Part shown: positions 9,069 through 18,125 of the stretch, piece by piece
How positions within the stretch are numbered: the first letter of the stretch is position 1
How the letters are laid out: each line of letters begins with the position of its first letter
Assembly: GCA_964653145.1 (NCBI GenBank)
Contig: CAZZCG010000017.1
Coordinates: forward strand, 13,525-77,524
Length of the DNA: 64,000 nucleotides
Direction: 5' to 3'
Origin: Pseudocalidococcus sp964653145
Lineage (GTDB): Bacteria; Cyanobacteriota; Cyanobacteriia; Thermosynechococcales; Thermosynechococcaceae
Notes under the pieces: model-generated
Database searches by the model: none
The model's input: the letters and a program-made list of their open reading frames with translations, nothing else
What the model was told of the DNA's origin: nothing
Program-made: the position numbers and the translations under genes

Positions 9069-9530
9069 TTAATTAAACAATCCGGTCATGATGCCATCTA
9101 CCACGGAAAAGTTTTCCAAGAGGAAGAAAGCAACAAAAGCCCCACCCATGGCCCCAACAAAGAAGCCAGCGGTTAGCTGACTCCAACCTTCACTAGATTT
9201 CAAGGCATCGGAAGAGGGTTTTTGGAAGGAGGCTAAGCCATAGGCCGCCATACAGGCTGTTGCCAAAAGAATCAAGGCAATTCCAGAAATCAAACCGCCC
9301 AAGTTAGCCACATCAGAGTCGCGCAGGGGGCCAAGTTTTACCCAAGGGCCAATCAAGAAATAACCATGAGCCATCCCCACCTCTAAGCCGCGCAAAATTG
9401 GGGACAGGCCTGGGCGATAAATCGGGAGATTGCTAATAAACGTTTTGGTAAAGCTGGAATCAGAAATGGGTGTGGATAAATGCCCCGCAAAGGGATCCCC
9501 CCCATAAGGCTTAACTAATTCTTCGGCCAT
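9069..9530 (-). CDS. psaL: photosystem I reaction centre subunit XI (PsaL)
   Basis: A 153-residue photosystem I subunit needed for trimer formation. Recognisable stretches are VKPYGGDPFAGHLSTPI near the N-terminus, LPIYRPGLSPILRGLEVGMA, and three hydrophobic helices, the last in LTAGFFVGAMGGAFVAFFLL. Length is normal for cyanobacterial PsaL. The start is ATG at the complement of 9528-9530. It is the first gene of psaL-psaI; the 320 bases upstream are gene-free and hold the promoter. Confidence 0.95.
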   Translation of the reverse strand: MAEELVKPYGGDPFAGHLSTPISDSSFTKTFISNLPIYRPGLSPILRGLEVGMAHGYFLIGPWVKLGPLRDSDVANLGGLISGIALILLATACMAAYGLASFQKPSSDALKSSEGWSQLTAGFFVGAMGGAFVAFFLLENFSVVDGIMTGLFN

Positions 9531-9850
9531 ATTGTTATTTCCTCAGACGGTCAAAGCCTCTGCAATTGGGCAAAGGTCTCAGGAGATATTCTAGGGAAGT
9601 TGGGGGAAATCCACGCGATCTCCACTGCATCTCTTCAAGAAACTTTATTATTTGTAATCTTCTGAAGGTTTCCGAACTGCACCCACGCCGACAACCACCC
9701 CAGGCCCTGTTTTGTCTCTCCTAACCCACCGAAACAAGAGAGAATAACAGAAGGGTCAAAGGCTTTTTGCTTACCCCATGGTCATTTCGGTGTGTACTGA
9801 ATATTTACCCCTGCCTGTTGCCCTGCTTTCTGTTTTGAGTCTTGGCTTTC
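9531..9850. other. gene-free divergent region between psaL and a small plus-strand gene
   Basis: About 320 bases between psaL (minus) and the small reading frame at 9851 (plus). It should hold the psaL promoter. I see no conserved small photosystem gene, tRNA or strong hairpin in it. Confidence 0.6.
9589..9660 (-). promoter_or_regulatory. possible psaL promoter region
   Basis: On the minus strand, TAGAAT at 9594-9589 is a reasonable -10 element about 60 bases before the psaL start. Further upstream a TTACAAATAA sequence (about 9651-9660) resembles one half of the HLR1 element bound by RpaB at photosystem I genes. The second HLR1 half is poor and no clear -35 is seen, so this is a weak assignment. 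Confidence 0.3.
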
Positions 9851-10090
9851 ATGTCTGCTTTACCTCCTCGCTCTGGCCGATTGATTAGTCTCAAAGATGC
9901 ACTCTCTGCTGATGCTGATCCCAGTCAAACCATGGTTCAGTCACAACCGTCAGATCCCCTCTTGCCCAAACCCTTGACCCGGCCCTATCGGTTTGAAGAT
10001 GTGGGTTGGAAGCCCTTGGTTAACTACATCCCCGAACCTGTCACTCCCCCAGGCCTGGGTCGAGAAGCAGAACTAAACTGGCTGGATTGA
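9851..10090 (+). CDS. small hypothetical protein
   Basis: A 79-residue reading frame from ATG 9851 (a TTG three codons upstream is less likely). The sequence is Pro-rich with no membrane segment; the most distinctive part is LTRPYRFEDVGWKPLVNYIP and the tail ends ELNWLD. Codon use and the CCCAGGCCTGGG word at its end resemble neighbouring genes, which favours real coding. I do not recognise a family and cannot propose a function. It precedes hemC by 153 bases. Confidence 0.5.
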   Translation: MSALPPRSGRLISLKDALSADADPSQTMVQSQPSDPLLPKPLTRPYRFEDVGWKPLVNYIPEPVTPPGLGREAELNWLD

Positions 10091-10243
10091 TCCTTGGCCT
10101 GGAATCATCTACCAACGCTAACTCCCTGAGTGATGAGCAAACAGGATAGGATGGAAAAATTGTCCCGCATCGCCCCTGTACTGGTTCCTTAGACCAATTA
10201 CAGAGTGGATTTTCCAGATTTTCAGGATTTTTAGGCGTTTTCT

Positions 10244-11212
10244 ATGACTGCTGTTTCTTCCCCTAGCCGCACCGTCCGCATTGGTTCCCGTAAAAGTCAA
10301 CTTGCCCTTGTTCAAACAGAATGGGTTCAAGCGGAATTACAACAACGGCACCCGGAACATCAGTTTGATGTGGTCACCATGAGCACCCAGGGAGATAACA
10401 TTCTCGATGTGGCCCTGGCGAAAATTGGAGATAAAGGGCTATTCACGAAGGAATTGGAAGTCTCCATGCTCCGGCGGGACACGGACTTAGCGGTTCATTC
10501 CCTCAAGGATTTACCCACTCACTTACCCGAGGGGCTAATTTTAGGCGCCATTACTGAACGGGAAGATCCGGCAGATGGCCTGGTGGTCAACAGCAAGTTT
10601 AAGGACTACCAACTGGAAACCTTACCCCCAGGGTCTGTGATTGGAACCTCTTCCCTGCGGCGCTTGGCTCAACTCCGTCACTACTTTCCAGAATTAACCT
10701 TTAAAGATGTGCGGGGTAACTTAAACACTCGCTTGCAAAAGTTAGATGCCGGGGAATACGATGCCTTAATTTTGGCTGTGGCCGGTCTGAAGCGGTTGGG
10801 CTTTGGGGAGCGGATTCAACAGGCCATTCCCGCAGACATCTCCCTCCACGCGGTTGGACAAGGGGCCCTGGGGATTGAATGTCGCGATGGCGATCCCGAG
10901 ATTCTTGCTTTGGTTAAGACCCTAGAACATTACCCCACGGCTCAGCGATGTTTGGCGGAACGGGCTTTTTTGCGGGCCCTTGAGGGTGGCTGTCAGGTGC
11001 CGATTGGAGTCAATACCCACATTGAGGGTGAGCAGTTAACCATAACGGGTCTGGTGGCCAGCTTGGATGGGCAAAAACTCGTGAAGGATCACATGACTGG
11101 GGCGGTGGACGCGGCAGAGGGACTGGGGGTGCAATTGGCAAATGCCTTAAAAGACCAAGGGGCAGCTGAGATACTGGCGGAGATTTTTACGGTCGTTCGG
11201 CCTGGCACTTAG
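10244..11212 (+). CDS. hemC: hydroxymethylbilane synthase (porphobilinogen deaminase)
   Basis: A 322-residue enzyme that polymerises four porphobilinogens into hydroxymethylbilane in the pathway to heme, chlorophyll and phycobilins. The start RTVRIGSRKSQLALVQTEWV is diagnostic. The catalytic Asp89 lies in VHSLKDLPT, substrate-binding arginines are in GTSSLRRLAQLR, and the cofactor-attachment cysteine is Cys250 (EGGCQVPIG). Length is normal. It stands alone here; gun4, another tetrapyrrole-pathway gene, is at 52047. Confidence 0.96.
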   Translation: MTAVSSPSRTVRIGSRKSQLALVQTEWVQAELQQRHPEHQFDVVTMSTQGDNILDVALAKIGDKGLFTKELEVSMLRRDTDLAVHSLKDLPTHLPEGLILGAITEREDPADGLVVNSKFKDYQLETLPPGSVIGTSSLRRLAQLRHYFPELTFKDVRGNLNTRLQKLDAGEYDALILAVAGLKRLGFGERIQQAIPADISLHAVGQGALGIECRDGDPEILALVKTLEHYPTAQRCLAERAFLRALEGGCQVPIGVNTHIEGEQLTITGLVASLDGQKLVKDHMTGAVDAAEGLGVQLANALKDQGAAEILAEIFTVVRPGT

Positions 11213-11382
11213 AATTGGAACTAGGATATTAATCTATTAATTCAGTAATGTTTCCCTATTGATTCCCTGGCTAGAAGCCACACCGATTGCTCCATGGGCC
11301 TAATTTGACTTTCCGTGGAATCTTTGGCGTATTAAAAACTGAGTATTGACTTTTTTCCTAGGGATTACATGCCTCAACCTCT

Positions 11383-13575
11383 ATGACATCGACGACTGAC
11401 AATCCTGAAAACGGTGAAAACTCGCCGCTGGACTTGGCCGAAACAAGCAGTCTGTCGATTCCCCACTGGTTAGCCCAGGCCGGACAGTATCAACTCATCC
11501 GCGATACATTTTCTCAATTGCCCTTATTGGTGGCGGTTTACAGCAGTGAAGGGGCTTTAATTTCTGTCAATGAAACTTTTACCCAGGTGATTGGTTGGAC
11601 GACAGCGGATTTGGTTAGTCAGGATGTCCTCACTGCTTGCTACCCAGACCCAGGCACCCGTCAACAGGTTCAAACTTGGATGCTGGATACAACCTATGGC
11701 TGGCATTCAGTTCCAACCCACACCCGGCCTGGGCAAATCATCGAAACCCTCTGGTGCTATCTGCGTTTACCCGATGGAAGTGGCATCGCCTGTGGGCAAA
11801 ACATGAGTATTCTTCACCAGGCCCAAACTGCACTCCTAGAAACCACCGAGCGCTATGCCCTCCTGATTATGGGGATTAACGATGGCGTCTGGGACTGGGA
11901 CCTCCGCACCAATGAAGTGTACTACTCACCCCGCTGGAAAGTTCTGTTGGGATATCAAGAGCACGAATTGGGACAAACCCTGGAAGAATGGCTGAATCGC
12001 ATCCATCCCCAAGATGTCGAGCGCGTCAAACTAAACTTAACCTTGCACGTCCAAGGCCAAACTCCGCATTTTCAGCAGGAATATCGGATTCGACATAAAA
12101 ATGGCCAGTACCGCTGGGCCCTGAGTCGCGGGCAAGTGTTGCGGGATCAGTATGGGCAAGCCTATCGCATGGCCGGATCACTCACGGATCAAACCGAACA
12201 CCGGATGGCTGAAACCCAACTTCTCCATGATGCTCTCCACGACCCCCTGACTGGATTACCCAACCGGGCATTATTGCTGGATCGATTGGGCCAGGCCCTC
12301 CGCCATGCGCGACGACGGGCGACCTATCACTTTGCTCTGTTGTTCATTGATATTGATCGCTTTAAGGTCATTAATGATAGTTTGGGACATTCCGCCGGGG
12401 ATCAACTCCTGATTGAATTTACCCATCGCCTACAGCACTATTTGCGACCCGATGATACGATTGCCCGGATTGGTGGAGATGAATTTGTCATTCTCTTAGA
12501 TGACTTGAGTGAACTGGATGATGCCCTCGTGGTGGCCCAGCGCCTATTGAGTGCTTTCCAGGCCCCGTTTATTGTTCGTGGTCAATCGTTTTTTGCCACA
12601 GCCAGTATTGGGGTACATCTCAAATCTGACCTCAATCAAGCCCCTGATGAATATATTCGTAATGCCGATATCGCCATGTATCGCGCCAAGGTGGCCGGCG
12701 GCAATCGCTACGTCATCTTCCAACAGGAAATGCATGCCACACTCCGGGAGAGAATGGAGCTGGAAAACAGCCTATACCAGGCCTTGGAAAAACAAGAACT
12801 TCGGGTTTATTATCAACCGATCTTCTGCCTGGAAACTAAAAATTTAAAGGGCGTGGAGGCCCTAGTCCGCTGGGAACATCCCTTTGAGGGCTTAATTCAG
12901 CCGGATAAATTTATTCCCATTGCCGAGGAAACTGGCTTAATTATTCCCATTGGCGCCTATGTGCTTTGGCATGCCTGTCAACAAATGCAGCAGTGGTTTG
13001 CCCTGTTTCCGGGGTTGCAATTCATTCTCAGTGTCAATGTTTCCGCCCGCCAGATCAGCCAACCCCATCTGGTGGATACGATCCTTGAAACCCTAAGTCG
13101 AACAGGTTTTCCCACCGAATTTTTGCAACTGGAAATCACTGAAACCACCGTGGTCGAAAATCCCGATGCCGCGATGCAAATTCTTTTAAAGCTGAAGGAG
13201 CACAATATTCGCCTGGCCATGGATGATTTTGGCACTGGATATTCTTCCTTAGGATATTTAAGTCGTTTACCGATTGATGTCTTAAAAATTGATCGCTGCT
13301 TTGTCAAAGACCTGGATCAGGACGAAAACAGTTTAGAAATTATTCGGGCTATTTTGGGAATTGCCCAGGGGATGAATTTAGTAGTTGTGGCGGAGGGAAT
13401 TGAAACGGAAACCCAGGCCCAACATCTACTTGCCCTTGGGTGTCGGTCAGGACAAGGTTACTTTTTTTCTAAGCCGCTCAGTGTAGAAGAGATGACACAA
13501 TTGATTGCCACCTATGGCCAGGATTCACCAACCCATTTTGACGAGACGACTACTGCCAGTGAATCCCCAGACTAG
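11383..13575 (+). CDS. PAS-PAS-GGDEF-EAL cyclic-di-GMP protein
   Basis: A 730-residue soluble sensor-type protein. Order: PAS (about 38-145), PAS with PAC (about 153-275, SPRWKVLLGYQEHELGQ), GGDEF (about 283-450) and EAL (about 460-715). The cyclase motif GGDEF (364-368) is intact and preceded at the right spacing by RPDD (355-358), an inhibitory I-site. The EAL motif (492-494, VEALVRW) and downstream residues QLEITET, DDFGTGYSS, LKIDR and VVAEGIET are intact. It could therefore both make and break cyclic di-GMP. No transmembrane segment is seen, so it probably senses a cytoplasmic signal. Confidence 0.93.
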   Translation: MTSTTDNPENGENSPLDLAETSSLSIPHWLAQAGQYQLIRDTFSQLPLLVAVYSSEGALISVNETFTQVIGWTTADLVSQDVLTACYPDPGTRQQVQTWMLDTTYGWHSVPTHTRPGQIIETLWCYLRLPDGSGIACGQNMSILHQAQTALLETTERYALLIMGINDGVWDWDLRTNEVYYSPRWKVLLGYQEHELGQTLEEWLNRIHPQDVERVKLNLTLHVQGQTPHFQQEYRIRHKNGQYRWALSRGQVLRDQYGQAYRMAGSLTDQTEHRMAETQLLHDALHDPLTGLPNRALLLDRLGQALRHARRRATYHFALLFIDIDRFKVINDSLGHSAGDQLLIEFTHRLQHYLRPDDTIARIGGDEFVILLDDLSELDDALVVAQRLLSAFQAPFIVRGQSFFATASIGVHLKSDLNQAPDEYIRNADIAMYRAKVAGGNRYVIFQQEMHATLRERMELENSLYQALEKQELRVYYQPIFCLETKNLKGVEALVRWEHPFEGLIQPDKFIPIAEETGLIIPIGAYVLWHACQQMQQWFALFPGLQFILSVNVSARQISQPHLVDTILETLSRTGFPTEFLQLEITETTVVENPDAAMQILLKLKEHNIRLAMDDFGTGYSSLGYLSRLPIDVLKIDRCFVKDLDQDENSLEIIRAILGIAQGMNLVVVAEGIETETQAQHLLALGCRSGQGYFFSKPLSVEEMTQLIATYGQDSPTHFDETTTASESPD

Positions 13576-13613
13576 GACGCAACTTGATTGGGAATTAAGG
13601 ACACCTCAACAGT

Positions 13614-14726
13614 TTAGTCAGCTTGGAGTTGGCCAGCCTTAACGGTCATGACTTGGGCCGAATCTATCCAGGCCGGGTCAAATACGCCTAAGTGAGTAGT
13701 TGTGATCAGGGTTTGAAAGCGATTTTCAATGGTTTTTAAGAGTTGATTTTGCCGCGTTAAATCCAGTTCTGCCAAAACATCATCCAACAACAATAGCGGC
13801 GGTTCTCCAATCACCGTTTCAATTAGTTGTAATTCAGCTAATTTCAGGGCTAAGACTAGGGTGCGTTGTTGACCTTGGGAACCGTAGTGCCGGGCCGGAC
13901 TGTTATTGATCAGAAACGTGACATCATCGCGATGGGGCCCCACTAGAGTCGTGCCTTGCATTTGTTCCGCCGTCGCCCGGGCCTGGAATTTTTCCATAAA
14001 GGCCTGCCAGAGCGTTTCGGGTTCTTGACTCTCGGCACTGACATTGGGACTGTAGGTTAAATCGAGAACCTCCCCCTGCTGACTGAGGGTGGCCTGCCAG
14101 GCCTGGGCCAGGGGAGTTAACCGTTCCAATAAGCGATGCCGCCGCCGCATGAGCCGAATTCCTGCGGTTGCCAGTTGGTGATTCCAGAGGGGGAGTTGTT
14201 GGCGGGTGGTGCTCTGGTTTAGATCCTGCTTCAAAAGGGCGTTTCGTTGTCGGAGAATCTGCAGATAGGTTTGCCAGAGTTGGTGGTAGATTGGCTCCAG
14301 TTGAGTTAAGACTCGATCTAACCAGGCCCGCCGCTCCGTTGGCCCCCCCCGCACCAATTCGAGATCCAGACAGGAAAATTGAACCGCATTTAAATTGCCA
14401 AGAAAGTCCACGGTTTTACTCACCCCCACCCCATTCACCTGCAGCGTCCGGCGACCGGTTTGGCGCAAAATCACCCCTAACTCCAAGGGGCCACTATCCC
14501 GATGGATCTGGGCCTGGAGTCGAGCCTCTGGAGATTCCGTTTGAATTAAATCCCGATCTCGACCTGTGCGATGGGAACTGAGACCGGATAACCACTCCAC
14601 CGCCTCTAGGAGATTCGATTTCCCCTGGGCATTCTCACCTACCAAAATAATCTTCGGGGCCTGGAAGGTCAGTTGCTGCTCCCGATAGTTGCGAAAATGT
14701 GCTAGCGAGAGGTGCTGGAGATACAT
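13614..14726 (-). CDS. recF: DNA replication and repair protein RecF
   Basis: A 370-residue SMC-like ATPase that loads RecA at single-strand gaps with RecO and RecR. N-terminal MYLQHLSLAHFRNYREQQL is characteristic, followed by the Walker A motif VGENAQGKSNLLEA, the RecF motif LVGPHRDD, the ABC signature region YGSQGQQRTLVLALKLAE, and the Walker B LLLLDDVLAELD. The ATG at 14726 gives the normal N-terminus; a TTG at 14759 would add eleven residues that do not resemble RecF. It diverges from the efflux-adaptor gene, 84 bases away. Confidence 0.94.
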   Translation of the reverse strand: MYLQHLSLAHFRNYREQQLTFQAPKIILVGENAQGKSNLLEAVEWLSGLSSHRTGRDRDLIQTESPEARLQAQIHRDSGPLELGVILRQTGRRTLQVNGVGVSKTVDFLGNLNAVQFSCLDLELVRGGPTERRAWLDRVLTQLEPIYHQLWQTYLQILRQRNALLKQDLNQSTTRQQLPLWNHQLATAGIRLMRRRHRLLERLTPLAQAWQATLSQQGEVLDLTYSPNVSAESQEPETLWQAFMEKFQARATAEQMQGTTLVGPHRDDVTFLINNSPARHYGSQGQQRTLVLALKLAELQLIETVIGEPPLLLLDDVLAELDLTRQNQLLKTIENRFQTLITTTHLGVFDPAWIDSAQVMTVKAGQLQAD

Positions 14727-14810
14727 CCCCGATTCTTGATCCTGTGTCTGCGTAAACAAATATTACAATGTAGGTGTTCAGCGATTTTCAAGAGGCAACA
14801 CGCAAGGGCC

Positions 14811-16094
14811 ATGTATATTCCGCTGGTGGGTCATGTGAAGCAGCCAAAAACCTGGATTCTAGGCCTGGGGGTCGCTGGGGTGATTGCCGTTGGGGCTGGG
14901 GCCTGGTGGTTTGCCCAAGGTCGCCCAACCCAAGATTTAAATGCCTACACCGCCACTGTTGAATTGGGCACCAACCTCAATCTCCGAATTACTGCGAGTG
15001 GGAAAATTGTCCCAATCCAAACCGTCAACATTAGCCCGAAAAATTCAGGACAGTTGGCTGAGCTTTACGTTGAGCAAGGAGATGTCGTCACCACCGGAGA
15101 AGTCATTGCCCGGATGGATAGCCGTGATGCCCAGGCCCAACTTGCCCTCGCCCAGGCCAACCTCGCTGATGCCATTGCCCGTCGTGATCGGACCCAGGCC
15201 GGAAATCGCCGCCAAGACATTGCCCAGGCCGAAACCCAAGTTAATGCCGCTCGGGCGCGGATGAAACTCACGGAAGAACGCCTAAAACGGAATCAAGTCT
15301 TAGCCGATGAAGGAGCCATTAGTCGGGATAGTTTAGATGCCCTGATTGCGGATCGCGATGCCGCCGTTGCCACCTGGCAAGAAACTCGAAAACGCCTAGA
15401 TTTACTTCGAGAAGGCTCACGGGTGGAGGATATTCGCCAGGCCAATGCCCAGGTTGCCGCTGCCCAGGCCCAGGTGGAAGCCGCTCAAGTCCTGCTGGCA
15501 GATACGATTATTCGCGCCCCCTTTGCTGGAATCATTACCCAGAAATATGCCACCCCCGGCGCCTTTGTTACCCCCACCACCACCGCGTCCACCACCACCT
15601 CCGCCACCTCCACCTCGATTGTCGCCATTGCCGAGGGTCTGGAGATCATTGCCGAAGTCCCAGAAGTGGATATTGGCCAGGTTGAGCCGGGAATGCCAGT
15701 GGAAATTGTGGCGGACTCCTTTCCGGATCAGACCTTTCGTGGGGAAGTGCGCCTAGTGGCCCCAGAGGCGGTTGTGGAGCAAAATGTGACCTTTTTCCAA
15801 GTGCGGGTGAAAATTCTCACGGGTCTGGATCAGTTACGCTCGGGAATGAATGTAGACCTAGCCTTCATTGGTCAACCCCTACCCAACGCCCTGTTAATTC
15901 CCACGGTTGCCATTGCCACGGAGCAAGGCCGCACCGGTGTCTATGTCCCAGGCCCCGATCAAAAGCCCGTTTTTCGTCCGATTACCATTGGCTCGAGCAT
16001 TGAGGATAAAACCCAAGTTCTCGGAGGCCTGGAGCCAGAAACCATCGTCTTTGTGGACTTTCCCAGTAATTTGCGCCCCAGACAGGACGATTAA
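14811..16094 (+). CDS. HlyD/RND-type periplasmic adaptor (membrane fusion protein)
   Basis: A 427-residue membrane-fusion protein with one N-terminal membrane segment (about 13-33, WILGLGVAGVIAVGAGAWWF). A lipoyl-like half (VNISPKNSGQLAELYVEQGD, about 67-86), a long alpha-hairpin rich in Ala/Gln (about 100-220) and the second lipoyl half IIRAPFAGIITQK follow, then beta-barrel domains. A Thr/Ser run of about 15 residues follows (TPTTTASTTTSATSTS). Such adaptors link an inner-membrane transporter (often MacB-type ABC) to an outer-membrane channel. No transporter subunit is adjacent. The ATG 14811 start is preferred over a GTG at 14712 that would run through the recF promoter. Confidence 0.88.
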   Translation: MYIPLVGHVKQPKTWILGLGVAGVIAVGAGAWWFAQGRPTQDLNAYTATVELGTNLNLRITASGKIVPIQTVNISPKNSGQLAELYVEQGDVVTTGEVIARMDSRDAQAQLALAQANLADAIARRDRTQAGNRRQDIAQAETQVNAARARMKLTEERLKRNQVLADEGAISRDSLDALIADRDAAVATWQETRKRLDLLREGSRVEDIRQANAQVAAAQAQVEAAQVLLADTIIRAPFAGIITQKYATPGAFVTPTTTASTTTSATSTSIVAIAEGLEIIAEVPEVDIGQVEPGMPVEIVADSFPDQTFRGEVRLVAPEAVVEQNVTFFQVRVKILTGLDQLRSGMNVDLAFIGQPLPNALLIPTVAIATEQGRTGVYVPGPDQKPVFRPITIGSSIEDKTQVLGGLEPETIVFVDFPSNLRPRQDD

Positions 16095-16194
16095 TTCCAT
16101 CAGCCATAACCCACTGCCCTCAGGGATAGAGCCAAGCCAGGGATCCTGATACATTGATCTCATCAGAGATTGACGGTTTTTTTGAGTTTGTCCC

Positions 16195-17217
16195 ATGACC
16201 CCACCCCCAGGCCCCGATACGACCTCCTGGTTTCACCGCCTTTGGTTCCGAGTCCAACCCCTGCTGATTCGGGAAAGTATTGTGATTGTCCAGAGTGTGA
16301 TCAAAGGGGGGGAACTGGTCTTAAGCCGCCTGGAAACCCGCTCGTCCCAATTACAACTGCCAGCCCCCACACCCGAGTCTTCTTACCTCCTCAAGTCTCA
16401 ACCCTTATTTCAATCCCTGGGGCAAAAGTGGTGGCAAGCCATGGGCTGGTTACGGGGAAAACTTCCTGGGGCCTGGGCTAGCAAGCTGACGGAAACAACC
16501 CTAACAGCAATTTTTATCGGCATACTTTTTATCTTTCTCTGGCCTGGGCCGAGCAAAACTCCTGTCACCCCACCTCCGCCCAAGTCCCGAACCACTCCGA
16601 TTACGGCCCCGAAAAATCCACCCGCCGAAACTACCGTCTTAGTCAAACCCCGCCTCGCCCCAGAGTCACAACCCGCCCCACTGGAAATTCCAGTCACTCC
16701 AGAAGTTCCTGAGCCAATTGCCACGACTCCAATTGAGGCCGACTTGCCAGAAGATATTGCCGTGACACCTGAACCCTTTGTCATTGCTGAACCTGAACTC
16801 CTGGATATTGAGCAAGAGTCTGACTTCACAGAGGTTAGTCCTGAACCCAATCCAGTAATCACCGCCTCAGACCAAACTCCAGACGAGCCAGACATCCCGG
16901 AACTCACGCCGGAAGAGGCCTGGTTAGCCGATACCCGCCAGCAGTTATTGAGTATTCCAGAACGCTACCATCCCGGCCTCGTGGAAAGTTTGAACCTACA
17001 GAAAGACCCAGCTACCCTGAAATTTGTCTTTACCCAGGCCTGGTATGACTTAAAACCCCAACAACAAGATGGCCTGGTGAATGATCTGTGGCAGCAACGG
17101 CAACTACTCGACCTCAACAATTTCGAGATTACCGATCCATCTGGACAACTCTTGGTTCGCCCCCCGGTGATTGGCTCGCAACCTGTGATTGTGCACCGAG
17201 TGGCCACCGTTCCCTAA
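16195..17217 (+). CDS. conserved hypothetical membrane protein, Pro-rich
   Basis: A 340-residue protein. The first 95 residues are amphipathic; a single hydrophobic segment lies at about 102-118 (LTAIFIGILFIFLWPG). A long Pro/Glu/Thr-rich linker (about 120-235) leads to a compact C-terminal domain (EEAWLADTRQQLLSIPERYH to the end). This layout suggests a membrane-anchored domain held away from the membrane. I do not recognise the domain. Similar cyanobacterial proteins are annotated only as hypothetical. It begins 101 bases after the efflux adaptor, on the same strand. Confidence 0.7.
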   Translation: MTPPPGPDTTSWFHRLWFRVQPLLIRESIVIVQSVIKGGELVLSRLETRSSQLQLPAPTPESSYLLKSQPLFQSLGQKWWQAMGWLRGKLPGAWASKLTETTLTAIFIGILFIFLWPGPSKTPVTPPPPKSRTTPITAPKNPPAETTVLVKPRLAPESQPAPLEIPVTPEVPEPIATTPIEADLPEDIAVTPEPFVIAEPELLDIEQESDFTEVSPEPNPVITASDQTPDEPDIPELTPEEAWLADTRQQLLSIPERYHPGLVESLNLQKDPATLKFVFTQAWYDLKPQQQDGLVNDLWQQRQLLDLNNFEITDPSGQLLVRPPVIGSQPVIVHRVATVP

Positions 17218-17250
17218 AATAAAGACATTTGTTACTTGACGGAGAACATT

Positions 17251-17832
17251 ATGGCCCGGACAGAATCAACCATGCTGGAACTCAACACCCCAGCCCCCGA
17301 TTTTGCCTTGCCGGATGTTGTCAGCGGAAACACGATTAGCCTCAGCACCTTTGCCGGGGCAAAAGCCCTCTTGGTGATGTTTATTTGCCGCCACTGCCCC
17401 TACGTCAAACACGTGGAAGTTGAACTGGCCAAAATTGGGACGGATTACAAAGGCCGGGGCCTGGGGATTGTGGCGATTAGTGCCAATGATGCAGCGGCCT
17501 ATCCCGACGATAATCCTGCTTCCTTAAAGGAAATGGCGGAAACCTTGGGCTTTGTTTTTCCCCTGTGCTATGACGAAACGCAAAAAGTCGCCCAGGCCTA
17601 CACCGCCGCCTGCACCCCGGATTTCTTTTTGTTTAATTCCGCTCGTCAGTTAGTCTATCGGGGGCAGTTGGATGATAGTCGGCCCCGCAATGATGCTCCG
17701 GTGACTGGGAAAGACCTACGGGCAGCCATTGATTTAGTTTTGGCGGATCAAACCCCTGACCCGGATCAAAAACCTAGCCTCGGCTGTAACATCAAATGGA
17801 TTCCAGGAAATGAGCCCAATTATTACGGCTAA
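17251..17832 (+). CDS. thioredoxin/AhpC-TSA family redox protein
   Basis: A 193-residue redoxin. The thioredoxin-like fold starts at PAPDFALPDV; the active site is a CxxC (FICRHCPYVKH, about residue 45), followed by GIVAISAND and the cis-Pro region TPDFFLFN. It belongs to a cytosolic family often labelled thioredoxin-family or alkyl hydroperoxide reductase/thiol-specific antioxidant protein; the substrate is unknown. ATG 17251 is chosen because GGAGA lies five bases upstream; a TTG at 17236 is less likely. Confidence 0.85.
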   Translation: MARTESTMLELNTPAPDFALPDVVSGNTISLSTFAGAKALLVMFICRHCPYVKHVEVELAKIGTDYKGRGLGIVAISANDAAAYPDDNPASLKEMAETLGFVFPLCYDETQKVAQAYTAACTPDFFLFNSARQLVYRGQLDDSRPRNDAPVTGKDLRAAIDLVLADQTPDPDQKPSLGCNIKWIPGNEPNYYG

Positions 17833-17904
17833 TTGGCCAACACTGCTAGGCAAACACCGCTAGACTAAGCAAAACAGATTATTGTTACGAGCAACTGGAG
17901 CACT

Positions 17905-18078
17905 ATGTTTAATTTGGGTTGGCCGGAGGTGGCAATTGCTGTAGTGGTGGCGATCATTATTTTTGGTCCACAAAAACTTCCGGAACTGGGACGGGCCCTA
18001 GCCAAATCTCTCTTGGGCTTCAAGTCGGAAATTCAGCCGGACTCTTCTGCTGCACCAAAATCCGATGATCCGGCCTAA
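17905..18078 (+). CDS. tatA: twin-arginine translocase subunit TatA
   Basis: A 57-residue protein. The N-terminal FNLGWPEVAIAVVVAIIIFG, then PQKLPELGRALAKSLLGFK, is the standard TatA/TatE plan: a short membrane helix, the FGPQKLPELG hinge and an amphipathic helix with a short charged tail. TatA oligomers form the passage for folded proteins in plasma and thylakoid membranes. Two window proteins carry apparent Tat signals (6923 and 27315). The gene stands between the redoxin and larB. Confidence 0.93.
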   Translation: MFNLGWPEVAIAVVVAIIIFGPQKLPELGRALAKSLLGFKSEIQPDSSAAPKSDDPA

Positions 18079-18125
18079 TTTTGGAAATCCAGGCCTTGTA
18101 AAATTTGCTTCTTTAGACGTTGGGC

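Noticed and set aside
14712..14810. A GTG-started extension of the efflux adaptor
   Set aside because: It runs through the recF start and promoter and adds a stretch unlike the family.
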